From positions 1 through 5,832 of the forward strand of contig WRKS01000035.1 in the NCBI GenBank assembly GCA_009778015.1: DNA of 5,832 nt, in the 5' to 3' direction. Source of the stretch: Candidatus Saccharimonadota bacterium (lineage in GTDB: Bacteria > Patescibacteriota > Saccharimonadia > Saccharimonadales > Saccharimonadaceae). Within the stretch, counting starts at the first letter, position 1, and each line of letters opens with the position of its first letter. Shown here piece after piece: positions 1 through 4,833 of this stretch. The translations under genes and the position numbers were made by a program. Under the pieces are notes generated by a model that was given only the letters and a program-made list of their open reading frames with translations, was not told where the DNA came from and did no database searches.

Positions 1-1
1 G

Positions 2-661
2 CGCCTAGCCTGCACTACCAACGACGCCACGTTCTTATATTATATGCAGACCTCGGTGGCCGGCGATCGCACTACCTACTATCTCGCGACCGTCACTGCC
101 AACGGCACCATTAACGACATTTTTAACGACGACCAGCCATTTGAATTTGACGCGACCCGCTACCTCAACGACATCGTGGTCGTCATCGCTAACCGCGCCA
201 AGCTCCGCGTCTATTACTCCAATACTGGCTCACCGTTCGCCAGCCTCAACGGTCTCAATTTGCAAGCCGAATACGCCATACCGACCAACAGCAACACTAT
301 CAGCGCCAACAGCCGCTTTATCACCACTTCTAGCGGCCTTTCCGTAGACCTTGAGCGCAACGTTACCTCGCATTTTAACAACGTCTGCCACGATACCATT
401 TGGCAACAGCTCAACCACGCCCTCCTCTATTGCCCAGACAACGACAAGCTGCTCATTCACGACTTTGACGGCACCAATCCCGTTACCGTCCGCATGCCGG
501 ACGGCGTTACCATGCCCGCCCCAACTGACTCGCTTACCAACGGCGACTTCCCAACCACCTTCCAACCGGCCGCCATCATCAACCGCCGCACTCTCTACTA
601 TTGGACCATCTCGCACGAGAACGACGCCCTCCAACTTCAGCTACGCCAGCTGCGGCTCTAA
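2..661 (+). CDS. C-terminal part of an unrecognised, possibly beta-propeller protein (5' end outside window)
   Basis: I do not recognise this protein. The frame is open to the left edge of the window, and the first in-frame ATG (44-46) lies inside continuous protein-like sequence with no ribosome binding site, so the gene probably starts further upstream; 219 residues and a TAA stop are visible. The protein is rich in Thr, Asn, Asp and aromatic residues with alternating hydrophobic positions, as in beta-structured extracellular proteins. Four segments have a similar two-strand pattern: visible residues about 11-35 (FLYY...TTYYLATV), 56-76 (IVVVIANRAKLRVYY), 140-163 (ALLYCPDNDKLLIHDFDGTN) and 197-217 (TLYYWTI...LQLQL). 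The third resembles YWTD/TolB-type propeller blades. There is no membrane segment or LPXTG-like signal in the visible part. Two Cys (visible residues 129 and 144) could form a disulfide if the protein is exported. The propeller idea is inference; the existence of the gene is well supported by its length and composition. It converges on the sortase gene. Confidence 0.72.
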   Translation, partial: RLACTTNDATFLYYMQTSVAGDRTTYYLATVTANGTINDIFNDDQPFEFDATRYLNDIVVVIANRAKLRVYYSNTGSPFASLNGLNLQAEYAIPTNSNTISANSRFITTSSGLSVDLERNVTSHFNNVCHDTIWQQLNHALLYCPDNDKLLIHDFDGTNPVTVRMPDGVTMPAPTDSLTNGDFPTTFQPAAIINRRTLYYWTISHENDALQLQLRQLRL

Positions 662-788
662 CCCCCAAGCCCCACTACGAACACTTTGTAATCAGTGACG
701 ACTGATACGAAAGCCAAAAGAGGTCCGCCCGTAACGACGGGACGGACTCTTTGGCGCGTGTGAGTAGGGGGGTGTGGGGGTTAGAGCC
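654..788. repeat. Structured three-way-junction element, copy 1, between convergent genes
   Basis: The arms 654-684 and 758-788 form a 31-bp inverted repeat with no bulges. It has 26 Watson-Crick pairs, one G-T wobble (669/773) and four purine mismatches: A668/G774, A674/G768 and the tandem G679/A763 plus A680/G762. Inside it sit a perfect 6-bp hairpin (691-696 with 701-706, loop GACG) and an 18-bp hairpin (713-732 with 737-755, loop AACG, single-base bulges near 719, 722 and 742). The outer arms include the TAA stops of both flanking genes (659-661 and, on the minus strand, 781-783). The core 712-764 recurs at 4759-4810. No run of T follows on either strand, so a standard intrinsic terminator is not shown, although termination for the two convergent genes is a natural role. 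It could also be a palindromic mobile repeat. Confidence 0.85.
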
Positions 789-1974
789 CGCCGCCGGTCA
801 ACCTTGCCCACATCCGCTCCAAGAGCGTCGGGCTAATCCCCGCCATCGTTGTCTCTTCGTCATCCGGCGCTGTCTCCGTGCCGTCCACCGCCGTATCCGG
901 CAACGGCGCGATTTGATCCATAAAAATCAGCATTCGTTGCCGCGCCGTCCCAATCGGGTAACAAGTAATCAAAGTCATCACCGGCCGCTCATCGCCAATC
1001 CTGAGCGATTGCACGTCGTCCGGATCCACCACAATAATCTCACGCACTACATAGGTATAACGCACGCCCTCGTAATTAACATACGCCAAGTCGCCCTCTG
1101 TCATTCTAGGTAGTTGCGAAAAGATAAACTTAAAATCACCGCCGCCAAACGCGTCGTTGGACGAGTGCCCGGACACCGCAAAGTTTCCGTTCTCGCCCGG
1201 CACCGCGTTCGCTCCCGACACCGCAAAATGCATAATACCCTGGCGCATGCAACGTCTTTGGCTCGCCTGATCCATGCCACAACCAAAAATAATCGGCACA
1301 TTAACATTAATCTTCGGAATCATCAGCCTAGACGGCCCATCCGCGTTGTCAGTCTCCAAGAACTCTAGCCCCCGGGCGTTGCCGACCGGCGTAATATAAG
1401 CCGAAACAAACGCCAAAAACGCGCGATTATATTGAATCACCACGAGCGCCAAAAAGACCAACAGCCCCACAACGATCGGGATATAATGCTTGCTGCGGCG
1501 AAACTTGCGAGCGCTGGCATGCGTCTTACCGCGCACTTGCTGGCGCAGGCGCTGCATCAAACGCGCGTTCTCGTCAATCGTGTCCTCGTGCATCAACAGG
1601 TTTTTGACTTCCGCCTTATGCTCCGCGTCCTTCTTTTGTATCTCTTGGCCAAAATGATATTGATAGTATTTTCGGTAATACTCTTGCCAAGCCCTATGGT
1701 ATTCTTCTATGTTGTCGGTCATACGCGCGCTCGTCTGCGAGACATCGCCTTGGACAGTTACGCTCGCCCCGTTAGACCCGGATGCCCCGTGCCCCGATGC
1801 GTTAAGAACGTCGCTCCTGCCAAACAAACTGCCTTCGTCGTTTTTCGGCTTCTCGCGCTCCAACAACTGCTCCACCTCACCGGCGGTCTGCTCGTCAATC
1901 CTGGTCTGGCCAAACGCCATCTTCACTCGTTCACGCGCGAGCTCTTCCACCCGCTTTCTCTGCTCGTCGTCCAT
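781..1974 (-). CDS. Sortase-family transpeptidase with long cytosolic N-terminal region
   Basis: This is a 397-residue membrane-anchored sortase, a cysteine transpeptidase that cleaves sorting signals on exported proteins and joins them to surface acceptors. The catalytic domain covers about residues 215-355. His270 lies in AVSGHSS, Cys338 in TLITCYPIGT, and Arg347 in RQRMLI is the expected third catalytic residue (Arg345 is the alternative). One membrane helix is at about 164-182, preceded by the basic stretch KFRRSK. The roughly 160 residues before it are hydrophilic and charged, with an aromatic-rich stretch at about 91-110. This makes the protein much longer than typical sortases of about 200-250 residues. 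The C-terminus adds an acidic tail and a short amphipathic segment after residue 355. Start: ATG at 1974 has no Shine-Dalgarno but lies about 3 nt downstream of the predicted transcription start, which suggests a leaderless mRNA. No substrate gene or sorting signal is seen in the window. The family call is secure; the sortase class is not assigned. Confidence 0.95.
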   Translation of the reverse strand: MDDEQRKRVEELARERVKMAFGQTRIDEQTAGEVEQLLEREKPKNDEGSLFGRSDVLNASGHGASGSNGASVTVQGDVSQTSARMTDNIEEYHRAWQEYYRKYYQYHFGQEIQKKDAEHKAEVKNLLMHEDTIDENARLMQRLRQQVRGKTHASARKFRRSKHYIPIVVGLLVFLALVVIQYNRAFLAFVSAYITPVGNARGLEFLETDNADGPSRLMIPKINVNVPIIFGCGMDQASQRRCMRQGIMHFAVSGANAVPGENGNFAVSGHSSNDAFGGGDFKFIFSQLPRMTEGDLAYVNYEGVRYTYVVREIIVVDPDDVQSLRIGDERPVMTLITCYPIGTARQRMLIFMDQIAPLPDTAVDGTETAPDDEETTMAGISPTLLERMWARLTGGGL

Positions 1975-1983
1975 TCTGTATCT

Positions 1984-1992
1984 ATTATATCA
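1984..1992 (-). promoter_or_regulatory. Extended -10 promoter of the sortase gene
   Basis: On the minus strand this reads TGATATAAT, a perfect TATAAT box (1984-1989) with the upstream TG of extended -10 promoters. No good -35 box stands 16-18 nt further up, which is tolerated when the TG is present. The expected transcription start is around 1977, only about 3 nt before the ATG at 1974, and no Shine-Dalgarno sequence fits between. The box lies 5 bp from the -35 box of the tRNA promoter on the other strand, so polymerase could probably occupy only one of them at a time. Confidence 0.75.
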
Positions 1993-1994
1993 TA

Positions 1995-2023
1995 TTGCCA
2001 TTTTTTGCGCGCTATGCTATAAT
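1995..2023 (+). promoter_or_regulatory. Promoter of tRNA-Leu: TTGCCA, 17 nt, TATAAT
   Basis: The -35 box TTGCCA (1995-2000) and a perfect -10 box TATAAT (2018-2023) are separated by 17 nt, and the -10 has an extended TG (2015-2016). Transcription is expected to begin at about 2029-2032, at or within 3 nt of the mature tRNA 5' end at 2032. Match quality and position directly before a tRNA make this one of the clearest signals in the window. Confidence 0.88.
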
Positions 2024-2031
2024 AAGCTATC

Positions 2032-2117
2032 GGGCGAGTGGCGGAATGGTATACGCGGCAGACTCAAAATCTGCTAATCGCAAGGTTGTGAGGGTTCAAG
2101 TCCCTCCTCGCCCACCA
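2032..2117 (+). tRNA. tRNA-Leu (anticodon CAA), CCA encoded
   Basis: This tRNA reads UUG leucine codons. The acceptor stem is GGGCGAG (2032-2038) with CTCGCCC (2107-2113), followed by discriminator A2114 and an encoded CCA (2115-2117). The anticodon stem is 2058-2062 with 2070-2074 around loop CTCAAAA, giving anticodon CAA at 2065-2067. The long variable arm (2075-2089) has a 4-bp stem closed by a GCAA tetraloop, as expected for a class II leucine tRNA. The T arm is GAGGG (2090-2094), TTCAAGT, CCCTC (2102-2106). The gene stands alone on the plus strand, divergent from the sortase and convergent with the ABC-F gene. No intron is seen and no clear terminator follows. Confidence 0.97.
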
Positions 2118-2202
2118 CATTACAATAATCCTTGCAGCCCCTGCCACCGAAACGGTTTAGACTATTGCTTAGATCATATCATAACGCGCGGCTTCCCACA
2201 CC

Positions 2203-3849
2203 TTACTGAGGCGTATTGGACAAGCTAACCACCGCGCCACCCACCTTATTGCGAAAATAATTATCGTGCGAGATATACAAACACGCGCCCTTGTATCTGG
2301 CAAGCGCCGTTTCTAGCTCCTCAATAGACGGCAAGTCCAAGTGCGAGGTCGGCTCGTCAAAAACCAATAGGTCCGGCTCCACCGCCAGCATCGCGATAAT
2401 CTGCAGCCGCGCCTTTTGCCCACCCGACAAATCGCGCACCTTGACGTTGCGGTCCGCTTCCGTAAACAAATAATTATCCATAATGCTCCGCACCTTTTGC
2501 TCTGTAATGTTCACACCGCGGTCGTCGTAAACCTTCATAATCGCGTCCGGCAGCAGCAAGTCAAAGAGCGAGCTATTTACCTCTTGTTCGTAAACACTAA
2601 TTTTCGCATGCGGATCAATCTTCACTTCGCCGCCAAATATACGCGGGCCCGGCAACCCCAAAATCGCCTTAATCAACGTGGTTTTGCCGGCGCCATTTCG
2701 GCCGCGGATTTCCAGCGCATCACCCTCACGCAAGTCAAAATCAATGCCGCTAATTATTGGCGCCTCATACCCCACCGCCAAATCCCGCACCGCGACCAAC
2801 GACCGCCGGCTCCGCGACTCGGCCGCGCTCAAACCAATCTTGATATTTCTGGCTTTATATTTTTCGTATCGTGCCGCATGCTTATAATCCAAATCCGCCG
2901 CGCTGGATTTATCAATCCAAAAGCTCGGCTTTTCAATCTCCAGCAACTTTTTTAGCTCGCGGTTACAACGCTCCTCAATCACCACAAACGGGTTCTTTTT
3001 GTCTGCCGTACCGCCCCAACCCGCCTTCTTACTCCTTGCCGCCGCGATTTGCTTTTTGAGGTTTTCTATTCGCCGCTGCACAATCTCGTATTCGTTCATA
3101 CTGGTCACGGTCCGCGTAGAGTTCTGCGCCAAATAGTCCGCGTAATTGCCCGGGTAGCTAAAAGCGCCGCCATCCTTGATTTCAATAATCCGGTCCACAT
3201 TCGCCAGCACATCGCGGTCGTGCGTAATCACCAAAATCGCCTCGGGCGCCCCATTCATCCATTCTATAAACTGCGCCTTCGCCGCATAATCCATGTAGTT
3301 GGTTGGCTCGTCCACGAGCGCCAAGTGCGAATCGCTGAGCATGATTTTAACAATCTCACTCAGCCGCTTTTCGCCGCCGCTCAAAGTCTTAAACGGCCGG
3401 TCCGCCGCCTGCTCCAACTGGAAAGCCTCCAAAGCCCGCCGAATTTTATCACCGATAAAATAATAGCCTTTGTCAGAAAACCTCTCAACCGCCGCCGAAT
3501 ATTCTTTGACCTGCCGGCTGGACGGATTTTCCAGCGCCTCAAACTCGGCCATCTTTTGCGAGAGCTCTGTAAACTCCGGCAGCCCGCTTGTAATATATTC
3601 CGCGGTCGTCTGCTCGCCCACATCATGATATTCTTGCGACGTCGCGACCATCGTCATGCCGCGCCGCATCGCTAAGTCGCCCGAGTAATCTTTATCGCTG
3701 CCGTCCAGTATATTAAACAATGTCGTCTTGCCGATACCGTTTCGCCCCACCACGCCAACCTTTTCGCCATCGCCGATCGTAAAATTGAGGTGCGTAAACA
3801 GCGTCTTGGGCCCAAACGACTTTTCGCTTATTTCTACACTTAAAACCAC
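2203..3849 (-). CDS. ABC-F family ATPase (ribosome-associated type), two nucleotide-binding domains
   Basis: The 548-residue protein has two ABC ATPase domains and no membrane segment, the layout of ABC-F proteins. These bind the ribosomal E site and act in translation or in protection from ribosome-targeting antibiotics. Domain 1 (about 1-240) has Walker A GRNGIGKTT (35-43), signature LSGGE (156-160), Walker B with catalytic Glu181 (VDEPT) and switch His210. Domain 2 (about 350-545) has Walker A GRNGAGKTT (383-391), signature LSGGQ (474-478), Walker B with Glu499 (FDEPT) and His528. The interdomain linker (about 250-345) is charged and helical-looking, as expected for the part that reaches toward the ribosome. 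The D-loop after Walker B is NYMD in domain 1 and SHLD in domain 2, instead of the usual NHLD. The start is GTG (3847-3849), 3 nt after the slipin stop, with no Shine-Dalgarno, so translation is probably coupled. Whether it is a housekeeping or a resistance ABC-F cannot be told from this sequence. Confidence 0.95.
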   Translation of the reverse strand: MVLSVEISEKSFGPKTLFTHLNFTIGDGEKVGVVGRNGIGKTTLFNILDGSDKDYSGDLAMRRGMTMVATSQEYHDVGEQTTAEYITSGLPEFTELSQKMAEFEALENPSSRQVKEYSAAVERFSDKGYYFIGDKIRRALEAFQLEQAADRPFKTLSGGEKRLSEIVKIMLSDSHLALVDEPTNYMDYAAKAQFIEWMNGAPEAILVITHDRDVLANVDRIIEIKDGGAFSYPGNYADYLAQNSTRTVTSMNEYEIVQRRIENLKKQIAAARSKKAGWGGTADKKNPFVVIEERCNRELKKLLEIEKPSFWIDKSSAADLDYKHAARYEKYKARNIKIGLSAAESRSRRSLVAVRDLAVGYEAPIISGIDFDLREGDALEIRGRNGAGKTTLIKAILGLPGPRIFGGEVKIDPHAKISVYEQEVNSSLFDLLLPDAIMKVYDDRGVNITEQKVRSIMDNYLFTEADRNVKVRDLSGGQKARLQIIAMLAVEPDLLVFDEPTSHLDLPSIEELETALARYKGACLYISHDNYFRNKVGGAVVSLSNTPQ

Positions 3850-3852
3850 AGC

Positions 3853-4596
3853 TTATTTCACAAACTTTTTCGCCACGTCCATCACGTCGGACGGCAGCAA
3901 GACGATAGTCTTTTGCGACGGGTCGCCCGAAATCTTTTCCAAAGTTTGCAGGGTGCGAACACTCATGCCGCCCGGCGCTTTTGCCAACATCTCCGCCGCC
4001 TCCGCGACTGCCGAAGCCGCCGCCTTTTCGCCCTCGGCTGTGATAATCGCCGCTCGCCGCTCGCGCTCCGCCTCGGCTTGCTTGGCCATCGCCCGCTTCA
4101 TATCCGCCGGCAACTCAATGTTTTGTAGCTTGACGCTCTCAATGTCCACACCCCACTTATCGGTCTGCGCGTCCACAATCTCCTTAATCTTACCCGAAAT
4201 CTCCTCGCGCCGGCTTAGCAGCTCGTCCAAGTCAAAGTTACCGGTTACGTCGCGCAAGGCCGCTTGCGCAAAATGCCCGGTCGCGTATGAGTAGTTAGTC
4301 GTCTCCAAAATCGCCTTCTCCGCCGAGATAACTTTAAAAAACACCACCGCATCAACATAGATAGTAATGTTGTCTTTGGTAATCACTTCTTGCTTTGGCA
4401 CATCCAGCGGCAAGGTCCTAACATCCACCCGCCTCATAGTTTGGAAAATCGGCACCACGACCCTCAAGCCCGGACCTTTCATGCCCGAGTACTTACCCAG
4501 CGTCAAGACCACGCCGCGCTCATACTGATTAACTACTTTAATACCAGCCACCAAAAACACCAGCACTACAACACCCAAAAACAACAAGAACTCCAT
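3853..4596 (-). CDS. Slipin/stomatin-like SPFH domain membrane protein
   Basis: This 247-residue protein has one N-terminal membrane helix (about 2-22), then an SPFH (band 7) domain over about 23-170, then an Ala/Glu-rich coiled coil (about 171-205) and a short tail. Family-typical stretches include GPGLRVVVPIFQ (41-52), LPLDVPKQEVITKDNITIYV (62-81) and ALRDVTGNFDLDELLSRRE (113-131). Slipins form large membrane-bound rings or scaffolds linked to membrane organisation and protease control; the exact role here is inferred only from the family. The usual bacterial partner, an NfeD-like protein, is not adjacent; instead an ABC-F gene follows after 3 nt. Start: I chose ATG at 4594-4596 because AAGGAG stands 6 nt upstream and the protein then begins directly with its membrane helix. 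An upstream in-frame ATG (4644) would add 16 non-conserved-looking residues and would lie upstream of the predicted promoter -10. Confidence 0.95.
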   Translation of the reverse strand: MEFLLFLGVVVLVFLVAGIKVVNQYERGVVLTLGKYSGMKGPGLRVVVPIFQTMRRVDVRTLPLDVPKQEVITKDNITIYVDAVVFFKVISAEKAILETTNYSYATGHFAQAALRDVTGNFDLDELLSRREEISGKIKEIVDAQTDKWGVDIESVKLQNIELPADMKRAMAKQAEAERERRAAIITAEGEKAAASAVAEAAEMLAKAPGGMSVRTLQTLEKISGDPSQKTIVLLPSDVMDVAKKFVK

Positions 4597-4602
4597 GATA
4601 AA

Positions 4603-4608
4603 CTCCTT
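4603..4608 (-). promoter_or_regulatory. Shine-Dalgarno site AAGGAG of the slipin gene
   Basis: AAGGAG on the minus strand ends 6 nt before ATG 4596. It decides the start codon in favour of 4596 over the upstream ATG at 4644. Confidence 0.88.
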
Positions 4609-4614
4609 TTCCCT

Positions 4615-4644
4615 ACTATACCATATATTTACCAAAAACCCCAA
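4615..4644 (-). promoter_or_regulatory. Promoter of the slipin/ABC-F operon (extended -10 TGGTATAGT)
   Basis: On the minus strand the -10 is TATAGT (4615-4620) with an extended TG (TGG, 4621-4623). A weak -35, TTGGGG (4639-4644), stands 18 nt upstream and falls within the first 31-bp direct repeat. Transcription is expected to start near 4608, inside or just before the AAGGAG site, so the leader would be only about 12 nt. The extended -10 is convincing; the -35 is tentative. Confidence 0.65.
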
Positions 4645-4666
4645 ACTGGGCTTGGCGAAGACTTGT
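4636..4666. repeat. 31-bp perfect direct repeat, unit A
   Basis: This is identical to 4705-4735 over 31 bp, with unit starts 69 bp apart. A diverged third unit lies between them at about 4674-4704, in register 30 bp from unit B and sharing the pieces ggCTT, CGAAG and CAAG/CTTG. Each unit holds the short motif CTTnnCGAAG. The left end of unit A overlaps the -35 region of the slipin promoter. Confidence 0.95.
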
Positions 4667-4670
4667 TTCT

Positions 4671-4833
4671 GCTAGAACCCTAAGTCAGGCTTTACGAAGG
4701 CAAGAAACCCCAAACTGGGCTTGGCGAAGACTTGTGATGCAATAACGATTGCTTCACAAGCCAAAGAAGTCCGCCTGTAACGACAGGACGGACTCTTTGG
4801 CGCGTCTGAGCAAAGTCAGTTTGGGTTCTTAGC
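4671..4833. repeat. Structured three-way-junction element, copy 2, after the aquaporin-like gene
   Basis: This has the same architecture as the element at 654-788. A short hairpin (4731-4743 with 4748-4760, one T/T mismatch, loop AACG) directly abuts the 18-bp core hairpin (4760-4778 with 4783-4801, loop AACG, single-base bulges at about 4768 and 4788). The right outer arm 4804-4830 runs into the aquaporin gene's stop codon. It can pair with 4702-4731 (AAGAA, CCC, AAACTG, then CTT-CGA-AGAC), including the same tandem G/A mismatches (4726/4809, 4727/4808) as copy 1. It can alternatively pair with the diverged middle repeat (4671-4683 with 4820-4833, about 12 pairs). The core 4759-4810 matches 712-764 at 48 of 53 aligned columns. 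There is no U-tract on either strand. Confidence 0.82.
4705..4735. repeat. 31-bp perfect direct repeat, unit B
   Basis: Exact second copy of 4636-4666. Its CCCCAAACTG part is complementary to CAGTTTGGG at 4817-4825 next to the aquaporin-gene stop codon, and its last bases form the start of the short hairpin 4731-4760. Unit B is therefore the copy best placed to form the outer stem of the structured element. Confidence 0.95.

Noticed and set aside
44..661. ATG at 44 as the true start of the first gene.
   Set aside because: The frame stays open to the window edge with sequence matching the repeat pattern of the rest of the protein, and no ribosome binding site precedes 44.
713..755. The hairpin at 713-755 (and 4760-4801) as a standard Rho-independent terminator.
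   Set aside because: The stem is strong but no U-tract follows on either strand. A terminator role is possible but the canonical form is not shown.
678..764. The tandem G/A mismatch as a kink-turn.
   Set aside because: A kink-turn needs a bulge of about three nucleotides next to the G-A pairs. Here there is none in copy 1 and at most one base in copy 2.
1432..2022. Long plus-strand open frames at 1432-2022, 3049-3675 and 3728-4294.
   Set aside because: They lie antisense to the sortase, ABC-F and slipin genes, have Arg/His/Pro-rich or Ser-rich composition typical of shadow frames, and show no recognisable domains.
2146..2156. The hairpin ACCG-AAA-CGGT as a terminator for the tRNA or the ABC-F gene.
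   Set aside because: A 4-bp stem followed by only three T is too weak to call.
4597..4644. The slipin start at 4644, giving a 263-residue protein.
   Set aside because: It has no ribosome binding site, lies upstream of the predicted -10 box, and adds residues before the membrane helix; ATG 4596 has AAGGAG at 6 nt.
4614..4678. A plus-strand promoter for a small RNA covering element copy 2 (TATATT at 4624-4629 or TAGAAC at 4673-4678).
   Set aside because: The -10 matches are partial and no acceptable -35 box stands at the right spacing.
4636..4735. Two 31-bp identical repeats separated by 38 bp look like a minimal CRISPR array.
   Set aside because: Only two exact units exist, the 'spacer' is mostly a diverged copy of the same repeat, no cas gene is nearby, and the repeat is better explained as an arm of the adjacent structured element.
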